Below are positions 14,187 to 21,950 of a stretch of 64,000 bases of DNA, one piece after another; within the stretch, counting starts at the first letter, position 1; the number at the start of each line of letters is the position of its first letter. The position numbers were made by a program, and so were the translations under genes. The notes under the pieces were generated by a model. It was not told where the DNA came from. It saw only the letters and a list, made by a program, of their open reading frames with translations, and did no database searches. The stretch is taken from positions 159,806 to 223,805 of the forward strand of contig NZ_QBUY01000004.1 of the NCBI RefSeq assembly GCF_003121405.1, read 5' to 3'. The stretch is from Paraburkholderia sp. C35. GTDB taxonomy: Bacteria > Pseudomonadota > Gammaproteobacteria > Burkholderiales > Burkholderiaceae.

Positions 14187-14822
14187 AAAAACCACACGCT
14201 ACGGGGTTAGCGCGAGGAGACCATTGGAGGAACCGACTATCGGTGCTACTAACACCGATCACGATTCCAGCAGAGATGCCCCTTTGGAGAGCTTCGGCCA
14301 ATTTTTGCCGACCGCCAGAGAAGTTGTGTACAAAGACACTACTACCCGGCCGCATCCGTGCTGAACCCGTGAAAGGCATTGTGGGCGAATTACCCGGCGC
14401 GCGCGGTAACAAAGTGTTTCAGGTTGTAACGCCCGCCAGATAAGGCGCTGCGGGATTTTTTGCGAACCCGATACGCTTATTCGGCAATTTATACCGATAC
14501 CTTTCGAGTCAATCGGGACAACTTTCGCGCGACCGTTCGCATTGGATATTGCGCTGCGTGATCAACAATTCGACTGCTTGCGCAGCACTTTTCTCATCGG
14601 CACAAATCCGCAAAGTCCAATGCTCATACGGATTGCGCGGCTATCTGTTTGAAACTGTCGTTTGCCATTGAGCATATGGATTGTTGCGCTGCCGCAATAA
14701 CCGACCATCCCGACGAGACTGGTCATTCATCAGACTAACGTGATTCACGCTCCCTCCGACCCGCAGACAGTCGCTCAGACCAATCGGTAAGTGCGACTGC
14801 CCCGATCGTCACAAACTCGGTA
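14187..14822 (-). other. long gap with a candidate small RNA or small-protein transcript on the minus strand
   Basis: This 636-base gap has no recognised gene. On the minus strand an open frame of 75 codons (14412 to 14185; internal ATGs at 14379 and 14355) ends inside the first arm of the terminator at 14160-14186. Its product, containing SVFVHNFSGGRQ and GIVIGVSSTDSRF, is not one I recognise. The same stretch holds inverted repeats, for example ATCGGTG with CACCGAT (about 14238-14258) and TCGGC with GCCGA (about 14293-14311). An AT-rich block with TATAAA (minus strand, 14488-14493) could be a -10 element. On the plus strand, a weak stem followed by seven T lies near 14430-14461. From 14500 to 14822 I see nothing definite. 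Confidence 0.45.
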
Positions 14823-15617
14823 TCACTTCAACCACTTGTCGGAAATTGCCTGATATTCGCCCGTTGCGCGAGCGAGATGTAACCACTGGTCGACGTATTG
14901 CTGGAACACCACATCACCGCGCGGCACCAGCCACGCCTTCTCGCCATACTGGAAAGGCTTGTCCGGATGCACGGCGCATAGCCCCGGATTGAGTTTCTGC
15001 TGCAAGAGCGTTTCCGAGGCATCGGTCACCATCACATCGGCCTTTCCAGCCAGAATCTGCTTGAAGATGGTCACGTTGTCCGGATAGACGGTGAGATTCG
15101 CATGCGGGAAATACTGCCTGGCGAAACGCTCGTTGGTGCCACCCGGATTGAAGATCACGCGTGTAGACGAATGGTCGATCTGCGCGACCGTCTGATATTT
15201 GTCGACGTCACCGCAACGCACGATAGGCGACTTTCCATCGATCTGATAAGCGTCCGTGAAAAAAGCGCGCTTTTGCCGGTCGAGGGTCGTCGATACGCCA
15301 CCCACGGCCACATCGCATTTTGCGACGAAGTCGTTCATCAGATTCGACCAGGACGTCTTAACGAATTCCGCCTTCACGCCGAGCGATTTGGCCAGCGACT
15401 CGGCCATGTCGATATCGATGCCTTCGAACTGACCGTCTTGTCTGTAAAACGAATACGGCTTGTAGTCCCCCGTCGTGCACGCCCGCAACGTACCGCGTGC
15501 CAGAACGTCATCGAGCCGCGACGCAGACGTCGATGCCGCCGCGGGTGCGGCACTTTGCGCATGGACCGCGCCGGCACAGCACAGCGCGCTCACAAGGACC
15601 AGAGCAGCTTTCTTCAT
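14823..15617 (-). CDS. periplasmic solute-binding-type protein, PheC (cyclohexadienyl dehydratase)-like
   Basis: About 264 residues with a clear signal peptide (MKKAALVLVSALCCAGAVHA). The mature part is a family-3 periplasmic binding fold: RLDDVLARGTLRACTTGDYK, then GIDIDMAESLAKSLG and a C-terminal DQWLHLARATGEYQAISDKW. The TTGDYKP start, NPGGTNERFAR and VTDASETLLQQ blocks recall Pseudomonas PheC, which converts prephenate or arogenate to phenylpyruvate or phenylalanine in the periplasm, so an enzyme is more likely than an ABC amino-acid receptor; no ABC permease genes are adjacent. AGGAGAC before the ATG at 15617 fixes the start, excluding a 31-codon extension. Confidence 0.72.
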   Translation of the reverse strand: MKKAALVLVSALCCAGAVHAQSAAPAAASTSASRLDDVLARGTLRACTTGDYKPYSFYRQDGQFEGIDIDMAESLAKSLGVKAEFVKTSWSNLMNDFVAKCDVAVGGVSTTLDRQKRAFFTDAYQIDGKSPIVRCGDVDKYQTVAQIDHSSTRVIFNPGGTNERFARQYFPHANLTVYPDNVTIFKQILAGKADVMVTDASETLLQQKLNPGLCAVHPDKPFQYGEKAWLVPRGDVVFQQYVDQWLHLARATGEYQAISDKWLK

Positions 15618-15789
15618 TGAGTCTCCTTTATCGTTGTTTATCGTCATGCAACGGAACCGATCATAGTCCGCGCAACTAGCTGTGACTATCGACTGGAAGG
15701 CATAGGACAAACAGCAATTGCCAGGATTACGGACACGGCGTTGCGCCCTCAGCGGTTAAAATAAGCCTTTGCCTTCAGTCGCAAGCAAC

Positions 15790-16893
15790 GTGGCCCATAA
15801 CCTCCTGAACGACACCTTCCTGCGCGCGTTGCTGCGCCAGCCGACCGAGTACACGCCGATCTGGCTGATGCGCCAGGCAGGACGTTACTTGCCTGAGTAC
15901 AACGCCACGCGCAGCCGTGCCGGCAGTTTCCTCGGACTCGCGAAGAATCCCGATTACGCGACGGAAGTCACGTTGCAGCCGCTCGAGCGCTATCCGCTCG
16001 ACGCCGCGATCCTGTTTTCGGACATCCTCACCATTCCCGACGCGATGGGCCTCGGTCTCGACTTTCAGGCGGGCGAAGGGCCGAAGTTCGCGCGGCCGGT
16101 GCGCACCGAAGAGGATGTCGCGCGCCTCGCCGTACCCGATATCGACAGCACGCTGCGCTACGTTACTGACGCCGTGCGCCAGATCCGCACCGCGCTGACC
16201 GACGCGCAAGGCCGTCAGCGTGTTCCGCTGATCGGCTTCTCAGGCAGCCCGTGGACGCTTGCGTGCTACATGGTCGAAGGCGGCGGCTCGGACGATTTCC
16301 GCACCGTGAAATCGATGCTCTACGCACGTCCTGACCTGATGCACCGCATTCTCGACGTCAACGCGAAAGCCGTCGCTGCGTATCTGAATGCGCAAATCGA
16401 AGCGGGCGCACAAGCCGTGATGATTTTCGACACGTGGGGCGGTGCGCTGGCAGACGGCATCTATCAGCGCTTCTCGTTGCACTACATCCAGCAAGTGGTC
16501 AGTCAGCTAAAGCGCGAGCACGACGGCAACCGCGTGCCCGTGATCACGTTCACGAAGGGCGGTGGCCTGTGGCTCGAAGAAATCGCCGCGACGGGCGTCG
16601 ATGCCGTCGGGCTGGACTGGACAGTGAATCTGGGCAAGGCGCGTGAGCGCGTGGGCGGCAAGGTTGCCCTCCAGGGCAATATCGATCCGTCCGTCCTGTT
16701 CGCTCCGCCTGCGACCATTCGCATGGAAGCGCGCGCGGTACTGGAAAGCTTCGGCAACTTCCCCGGCCACGTCTTCAATCTGGGGCACGGTATTTCGCAG
16801 TTCACGCCGCCGGAGCATGTCGCCGAACTGGTCGACGAGGTGCATCGCCATAGCCGTGCGCTGCGGGCATCGGGCGGGGTTGCCAAAGCTTGA
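15790..16893 (+). CDS. hemE: uroporphyrinogen decarboxylase HemE
   Basis: A 367-residue cytosolic enzyme that decarboxylates the four acetate side chains of uroporphyrinogen III to give coproporphyrinogen III in haem synthesis. [15 protein letters not shown] is the N-terminal signature, [12 protein letters not shown] carries the substrate-contacting aspartate, and [19 protein letters not shown] and NLGHGI are family blocks. GTG at 15790 gives the usual start ([10 protein letters not shown]); a TTG at 15769 is in frame, and no good Shine-Dalgarno supports either. TAAAAT at 15757-15762 may be a -10 box. Confidence 0.95.
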   Translation: MAHNLLNDTFLRALLRQPTEYTPIWLMRQAGRYLPEYNATRSRAGSFLGLAKNPDYATEVTLQPLERYPLDAAILFSDILTIPDAMGLGLDFQAGEGPKFARPVRTEEDVARLAVPDIDSTLRYVTDAVRQIRTALTDAQGRQRVPLIGFSGSPWTLACYMVEGGGSDDFRTVKSMLYARPDLMHRILDVNAKAVAAYLNAQIEAGAQAVMIFDTWGGALADGIYQRFSLHYIQQVVSQLKREHDGNRVPVITFTKGGGLWLEEIAATGVDAVGLDWTVNLGKARERVGGKVALQGNIDPSVLFAPPATIRMEARAVLESFGNFPGHVFNLGHGISQFTPPEHVAELVDEVHRHSRALRASGGVAKA

Positions 16894-17203
16894 AGCAGTC
16901 TTTCGAAGTGTGACGTTTTTGTTGCGGCGCAGCGACGTGGGCTCTCGGCGTAAGGGGGAAAATAGCGTTCCAGACGCCGCCCCGAGGCGCTCCTCGCGTT
17001 GTCAAGACTTGACTTATGCACATTTGTCACGCTGCGGCGCGGTAGAGGGATGGATCGTCGCAACTAACTTGAAAAGTACGCGGAAATCTGTTCACTGCCT
17101 TGAGCGACAAGGGTTTCCGGGTTCCTAAGACGAATGTGCGCTATCCCACAAAGAGGCCCGTCCCGCGCCACTTACGGGCTATCCAGGCCAAGTTCTCAAC
17201 AAA

Positions 17204-17215
17204 GTTATCCACAGG
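17204..17215 (+). promoter_or_regulatory. DnaA box, left half of an inverted pair upstream of priA
   Basis: GTTATCCACAGG contains the perfect 9-mer DnaA box TTATCCACA at 17205-17213. The same 12 bases occur inverted at 17307-17318. Confidence 0.75.
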
Positions 17216-17306
17216 CAGGCGAGGTCGGGCGCAATTGTCGATGCAAAACCAAAACTTAGCGCCAAAGTTGAAGTTTTACTTTAAGTGTGACGACCACGGC
17301 TTCCGA

Positions 17307-17318
17307 CCTGTGGATAAC
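17307..17318 (-). promoter_or_regulatory. DnaA box, right half of an inverted pair upstream of priA
   Basis: CCTGTGGATAAC is the exact reverse complement of 17204-17215 and contains a perfect DnaA box on the minus strand (17309-17317). It lies about 20 bases before the priA ATG, so DnaA bound here would probably block or modulate priA expression. Confidence 0.75.
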
Positions 17319-17338
17319 TTCTCGTGCAAACAGCGTTT

Positions 17339-19597
17339 ATGCGGATCGACGATCTGACGGGCGTCTACGTCCGCGTCGCGCTCGATCACCCGCTGCCGAC
17401 GCTTTTCGATTACCGCTGCGACGCCGCGCGGGCGCCTGCGCCGGGCATGCTCGTCAGCGTGCCTTTCGGCAAGCGGCACGTCGTGGGCCTCATCATGGAA
17501 GTGACCGCTCACAGTGAGGTACCCGCTGACCGTCTGAAATCGGTTGATAGCGTGTGTGCCGCTTGCCCGCCACTGTCGGCGCATTGGCTCGACCTCGCGC
17601 AGTTTGCCGCCGAGTATTACCAGCGCGGTATCGGTGAAGTTGCGTTGCCTGCCCTTCCTCAGGCTTTGCGCGATGCGGCGCGCTGGACGCGGCTGTTTGC
17701 GCCTGAAGAACACTATCGCCTATTGCCCGCGGGACGTGCCGCGCTGCCCGATGCGCTTCCAGTGCGCGCGGTTGCTTTGCGCCGCCTCGCGGCTGCACTT
17801 GCCGACGCCGAGTCGCTGCCTGCTACCGAAGCCCGAGCGCTTCACGCGAAGGCAACCGCCACCCTCGAAACATGGCAAGCCGAAGGCTGGGTGGCGCTCG
17901 ACATCATCGATCCCGCAGCGGCTCGCATCGCGCAAGATGTCACGCCGCAAAGCGCAGCCCTGCCAACTCTCACCGATGAGCAGGCAGCCGCTGTCGAATC
18001 GATCGGCAGTGCGCAGGGCTTTGCGCCTTTTCTGCTGCACGGCGTGACGGGCAGCGGCAAGACCGAGGTCTATCTTCGTGCGCTGGCGGGATTGCTGGCG
18101 GCCAATCCACACGCGCAGGCACTCGTACTGGTGCCGGAAATCAACCTGACGCCGCAGTTCGAAGCCGCGTTCCGCGCACGTTTCGCGTCGATGGACGACA
18201 CGGGCATCGTGACCTTGCACAGCGGACTCGCCGAAGGCGAACGCGCCCGCAACTGGTTCGCTGCGCACACCGGCCGCGCACGCATCGTGCTCGGCACACG
18301 CCTGGCCGTGCTGGCGTCGTTGCCGCATCTGGCCATCATCGTCGTCGATGAAGAGCACGATCCCGCCTACAAGCAGCAGGAAGGTCTGCGTTATTCCGCG
18401 CGCGATCTGGCCGTCTGGCGGGCGAAGCAACTCGGCATTCCTGTCGTGCTTGGTTCCGCGACGCCGTCGCTGGAAAGCTGGTGGCAGGTCGAGCAAGGAC
18501 GTTATACGCGGCTTACCTTGTCGCGCCGTGCCGTTGCCGACGCCGTGCTGCCCACCGTGCGCCTTATCGATCTCGAAGATGAGCGGCGGCGTGGGCGTGC
18601 TTCGGTGGAAGGCTTGTCGGGACCGCTGATCGCCGCACTGAAAACCCGCCTCGAACGCGGTGAACAGAGCCTCGTGTTTCTGAACCGCCGCGGCTACGCG
18701 CCGCAACTCGCCTGCGACGCATGCGGCTGGGTCGCCGGCTGTCCGCGCTGCAGCGCCTACGTCGTGCTGCATAAGCCGGAGCGTGCGCTGCGCTGCCATC
18801 ACTGTGGCTGGGAAGCGCGTATTCCGCGTTCGTGTCCGGAATGCGGCAACGTCGATATCGCGCCGATGGGACGCGGCACGCAGCGCATCGAGGAAGCGCT
18901 GGCGGGCGCCGTGCCCGGCGCGCGCGTGCTGCGCATCGACGCCGACAGCACGCGCCGCAAAGGCAGCGCCCAGGCGCTGTTCTCGGACGTACACGCGGGC
19001 GAAGTGGACATTCTCGTCGGCACGCAGATCATCGCGAAGGGGCACGACTTCCGGCGCGTGTCGCTGGTCGGCGTGCTGAACGCCGACACGGCGCTGTTTT
19101 CCCACGATTTCCGCGCAAGCGAGCGTCTTTTCGCGCAACTGATGCAGGTGAGCGGCCGCGCGGGCCGCGCCGGTCTGCCGGGCGAAGTGCTGGTGCAAAC
19201 GCGCTATCCGACGCATGCGCTCTATCACGCGCTCGGCCGCCAGGACTACATCGGCTTCGCCAATTCGACGCTCGCGGAACGGCGCGACGCGCATCTGCCG
19301 CCGTTCGTCTATCAGGCGATGCTTCGCGCCGAAGGCCGCACGCTCGATGCCGCGCTGACCTTCCTACAACAGGCAGCGACCGCGCTCAGCGAGATTCCCG
19401 CCGCGAGCCGCGTGACCGTCTACGACGCCGTGCCGCTCACCATCGTCAAGGTGATGCACGTGCATCGCGCGCAATTACTGCTCGAAAGCGCGTCGCGTGT
19501 GGCGCTGCAGGCGACCTTGCGCGACTGGCAGCTGCTGCTGCGCACGCTGAAAGGCGTGCTGCGCTGGAGCATCGAAGTCGATCCTCTCGATATTTAA
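17339..19597 (+). CDS. priA: primosomal replication-restart helicase PriA
   Basis: About 752 residues. An N-terminal DNA-binding domain (VALDHPLPTLFDYR) is followed by the helicase core with Walker A GVTGSGKTEVY near residue 235 and DEEH near 336. The zinc-binding insert has paired cysteines (CDACGW, CPRCS, CHHCGW, CPECG). GTQIIAKGHDF and QVSGRAGRAG are helicase motifs V and VI. PriA recognises stalled forks and reloads the replisome. An in-frame GTG at 17324 would add five residues; no Shine-Dalgarno favours either. The inverted DnaA boxes upstream suggest replication-linked control. Confidence 0.95.
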   Translation: MRIDDLTGVYVRVALDHPLPTLFDYRCDAARAPAPGMLVSVPFGKRHVVGLIMEVTAHSEVPADRLKSVDSVCAACPPLSAHWLDLAQFAAEYYQRGIGEVALPALPQALRDAARWTRLFAPEEHYRLLPAGRAALPDALPVRAVALRRLAAALADAESLPATEARALHAKATATLETWQAEGWVALDIIDPAAARIAQDVTPQSAALPTLTDEQAAAVESIGSAQGFAPFLLHGVTGSGKTEVYLRALAGLLAANPHAQALVLVPEINLTPQFEAAFRARFASMDDTGIVTLHSGLAEGERARNWFAAHTGRARIVLGTRLAVLASLPHLAIIVVDEEHDPAYKQQEGLRYSARDLAVWRAKQLGIPVVLGSATPSLESWWQVEQGRYTRLTLSRRAVADAVLPTVRLIDLEDERRRGRASVEGLSGPLIAALKTRLERGEQSLVFLNRRGYAPQLACDACGWVAGCPRCSAYVVLHKPERALRCHHCGWEARIPRSCPECGNVDIAPMGRGTQRIEEALAGAVPGARVLRIDADSTRRKGSAQALFSDVHAGEVDILVGTQIIAKGHDFRRVSLVGVLNADTALFSHDFRASERLFAQLMQVSGRAGRAGLPGEVLVQTRYPTHALYHALGRQDYIGFANSTLAERRDAHLPPFVYQAMLRAEGRTLDAALTFLQQAATALSEIPAASRVTVYDAVPLTIVKVMHVHRAQLLLESASRVALQATLRDWQLLLRTLKGVLRWSIEVDPLDI

Positions 19598-19658
19598 GCA
19601 AGCTTTTAGCGCCAATTCGCGCGCATTTGCGTGCAAATCCCTTTAAGTCATATCGATC

Positions 19659-19679
19659 AAACGAAAGGTCGTTTCGTTT
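19659..19679. promoter_or_regulatory. inverted repeat upstream of the YeiH-type gene, possible operator
   Basis: AAACGAAA-GGTCG-TTTCGTTT is a perfect 8-bp inverted repeat with a 5-base spacer, 92 bases before the next ATG and 62 bases after the priA stop. It has no T-run of terminator type. A regulator-binding site is possible, but no regulator gene is adjacent. Confidence 0.4.
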
Positions 19680-19770
19680 CGCATCGACGCTCGACTATAT
19701 TTCGCCGAATCGGCGCATGACTCACAACAATCGATAGCGCGTGCGCCGCAACTTCGACCGGGGCACAGCA

Positions 19771-21186
19771 ATGAGCGAAACGAGACACACCTTGCCGGCG
19801 GGCGCACAGCTTTCGCGACGGGCAGGCACGACAGGCGGCGGTGGGCTGTTTTCGACGGAAGACTGGTGGGCCGTGTGGGTCGGCCTGCTGGTGATCGTGG
19901 TGGCGTGGGCGCTGTTCGCGTCCGGCAGCAGCATCAAGTGGCTCGCGACGGCGCCCGCCAAATGGAGCGATCCGGGTGTGGCCGTGCAAGACCTCGTCAG
20001 GCATCTGCCGAATTATGTCGCGCTGTTTGTCGTGTTCGCCGTGCTGTTCGGCGTCAGCCTGAGCGTGCTGAGGCAGCGGATCGGCCACTTCCTGGCGTCG
20101 TTCGCGATCCTGTTCGTGGTGTCGGTGCTGATCTTCGAAGTCGGCGCGTGGGCTAACGCGTCGAAGTACAACCTCGAGCCGCCGCTCGTCGCGCTTGCGC
20201 TCGGCTTGCTGATTTCGAATGTGTTCAAGTTGCCCGAATGGTTTTCGGCAGGATTGCGCGTCGAGTTTTACATCAAGGTCGGGATCGTGCTGCTCGGCGC
20301 GACGCTGCCGTTCACGCTTTTAGTCTGGGCAGGCCCGGTCGCCGTCGGACAGGCGACCATCGTCTCGCTAGTCACCTTCTTCGTGATCTTTTTTGCTGCG
20401 AAATCGCTCGGATTGGACAAACGCTTCGCTGCCGTGCTCGGCGTGGGCGGCGCGGTGTGCGGCGTGTCGGCGGCCATCGCGATTGCGGGTGCTGTGCGCG
20501 CAAAGCGCGAGCAGGCATCGGTGGCGATCACGCTGGTGATTCTGTGGGCGATCGTGATGATCTTCGTGCTGCCGTTCGCGTCGCGCTCGCTTGGTCTTTC
20601 GACTGCCGTCGCGGGCGCATGGATCGGCACGTCAGAGTTCGCTGACGCCGCGGGCATCGCCGCCGCGCAAGCCTACGGAGACTTCGCGAAGCACGCCGGC
20701 GGCGCGATCGCCGGATCGCCCGAAGCGTCGCTGCAAGCCTTCACGCTGATGAAAGTGGTGGGCCGCGACATCTGGATCGGCATCTGGGCGTTCCTGCTCG
20801 CGATCGTCGCGACGACGCGTTGGGAATCCAGCGAAAGCGGCGTCGCTGCAAAGGCCGACGCGCGTGAGATCTGGGCGCGTTTTCCGAAGTTCGTGATTGG
20901 CTTCGTGATCGCGTCGGCGCTGGTCACGTGGATCGCGAGCCATTACTCGCTCGCGGATTACCGCAAGGTCGTCACGCCAGAGTTCGTCGCACCGATTACC
21001 GCGCTGCGCACGTGGGCGTTCATCTTCTGCTTCTTCAGCATCGGACTGACGACGCGCGTGCGTTCACTCGCGGCCACGGGCATCAAGCCGTTCATCGCGT
21101 TCACGGTGGGCGTGGCCGTCAATATCGCCATCGGCTACGCGCTGTCCGCGCACGTGTTCGCACCGTATTGGAATAGCTTGGGGTAA
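19771..21186 (+). CDS. YeiH-family (UPF0324) membrane permease, putative sulfate exporter
   Basis: About 471 residues with ten or more hydrophobic segments. LALGLLISN, RVEFYIKVGIVLLGATLPF, GVGGAVCGVSAAIAIAGA and FFSIGLTTRVRSLAATGIKP are typical of the YeiH/UPF0324 family, which is annotated as putative sulfate exporters on weak evidence. The ATG at 19771 follows GGGGCACAGCA; the frame is open upstream to 19741. A small Cys-rich gene begins 6 bases after its stop codon, suggesting an operon. Confidence 0.85.
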   Translation: MSETRHTLPAGAQLSRRAGTTGGGGLFSTEDWWAVWVGLLVIVVAWALFASGSSIKWLATAPAKWSDPGVAVQDLVRHLPNYVALFVVFAVLFGVSLSVLRQRIGHFLASFAILFVVSVLIFEVGAWANASKYNLEPPLVALALGLLISNVFKLPEWFSAGLRVEFYIKVGIVLLGATLPFTLLVWAGPVAVGQATIVSLVTFFVIFFAAKSLGLDKRFAAVLGVGGAVCGVSAAIAIAGAVRAKREQASVAITLVILWAIVMIFVLPFASRSLGLSTAVAGAWIGTSEFADAAGIAAAQAYGDFAKHAGGAIAGSPEASLQAFTLMKVVGRDIWIGIWAFLLAIVATTRWESSESGVAAKADAREIWARFPKFVIGFVIASALVTWIASHYSLADYRKVVTPEFVAPITALRTWAFIFCFFSIGLTTRVRSLAATGIKPFIAFTVGVAVNIAIGYALSAHVFAPYWNSLG

Positions 21187-21191
21187 AGCTG

Positions 21192-21425
21192 ATGAGCGCG
21201 CCCGCCGTTCTCGACGACATGGCCACGCCCGGCGAGCGCCGGCCATGCTGCGCCGATTGCCGGTTTCGTGCCGACGATCGGCATTCGCTGGAGCAAAGCA
21301 TTCCGGGCCTCGTTGTCTTCAGTTCGGGCTTCGGCGCGAGTGTCGCCGACAGCCGCCTGTGTCTGATTCACGACCAGCTCGTCGCACCGCGCGACAGCTG
21401 CCGCCGCTTCTCGCCGCTACGTTGA
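21192..21425 (+). CDS. small Cys-rich hypothetical protein (possible zinc ribbon)
   Basis: A 77-residue protein with cysteines spaced as CCADC near the N-terminus, then C and C in RLCLIHDQLVAPRDSC near the C-terminus; these could bind one zinc ion, similar to small rubredoxin- or ribbon-like proteins. Five bases separate it from the permease stop codon and GGGGTAA lies before its ATG, so it is very likely a real, coupled gene. Function unknown. Confidence 0.65.
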   Translation: MSAPAVLDDMATPGERRPCCADCRFRADDRHSLEQSIPGLVVFSSGFGASVADSRLCLIHDQLVAPRDSCRRFSPLR

Positions 21426-21483
21426 GCGCACCTGCGTCACCGAAACGCGCGCGTATGGCGCCGCGTTTCGGCTGACGACGCGC

Positions 21484-21642
21484 TTAGCTGCGCATCGTCT
21501 CCGCTTTTGCATCGTGCTCGCCGTCGCTGACTTCGACGGGGATCAATTCACGCCGCGATATACCCGTCGCGCCGCGAATGAACAGCACCATGCACGTCGC
21601 GAACATCATCCAGACACCTGCAACAACCAGCCATTTTTCCAT
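21484..21642 (-). CDS. small single-pass membrane protein, hypothetical
   Basis: A 52-residue protein: MEKWLVVAGVWMMFATCMVLF forms one hydrophobic helix after a short positive start, followed by a charged tail rich in Glu and Asp. The start at 21642 has GGGGTGA upstream on the minus strand; a longer frame reaches 21804 but its N-terminus is not membrane-protein-like. It is convergent with the small Cys-rich gene. Function unknown. Confidence 0.55.
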   Translation of the reverse strand: MEKWLVVAGVWMMFATCMVLFIRGATGISRRELIPVEVSDGEHDAKAETMRS

Positions 21643-21842
21643 TTTGGTCACCCCGTATAGCGAAACTTCAAACCCCGTACCGTGCGTCATTGCGCATCTC
21701 ATGACCGGTATAACGGCGCGTTTTCCATTTCGATAAGGGTTGTCAAAAAAAATACCGATCCAGGGAAAACACCGAGCGCAACCGCGCGCCTCCAGACGGT
21801 GCACATTGCCCGCAAACCCTTATGTGACAAGCCTCAGCAAAG

Positions 21843-21873
21843 GGTGCAACCGATTCTCGTAACTGGTTGCACC
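21843..21873. promoter_or_regulatory. likely PutA operator (inverted GTTGCA sites), also terminator-like
   Basis: GGTGCAACC (21843-21851) and GGTTGCACC (21865-21873) are perfect 9-bp inverted repeats. Each contains GTTGCA, the core reported for the ribbon-helix-helix domain of E. coli PutA, and they lie about two helical turns apart upstream of a putA that keeps this DNA-binding domain. TTTTT follows directly, so the same palindrome could form an intrinsic terminator or attenuator in RNA. Confidence 0.7.
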
Positions 21874-21950
21874 TTTTTATTGAGAGGGGTACGATTCGCC
21901 CAACTTTTTAGTCTTTGGCCGGCGTCCGCCCGGCGCATAAAGAAGGAACC

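Larger units (their letters stand above)
16894..17338. other. 445-base gap between hemE and priA
   Basis: No gene is supported here. The right half is AT-richer than its surroundings and is bounded by two inverted perfect DnaA boxes (listed separately). No intrinsic terminator was found after hemE. Confidence 0.6.

Noticed and set aside
16894..17338. oriC at the hemE-priA gap
   Set aside because: Only two perfect DnaA boxes and no dnaA/dnaN neighbours; a regulatory or titration role is more likely.
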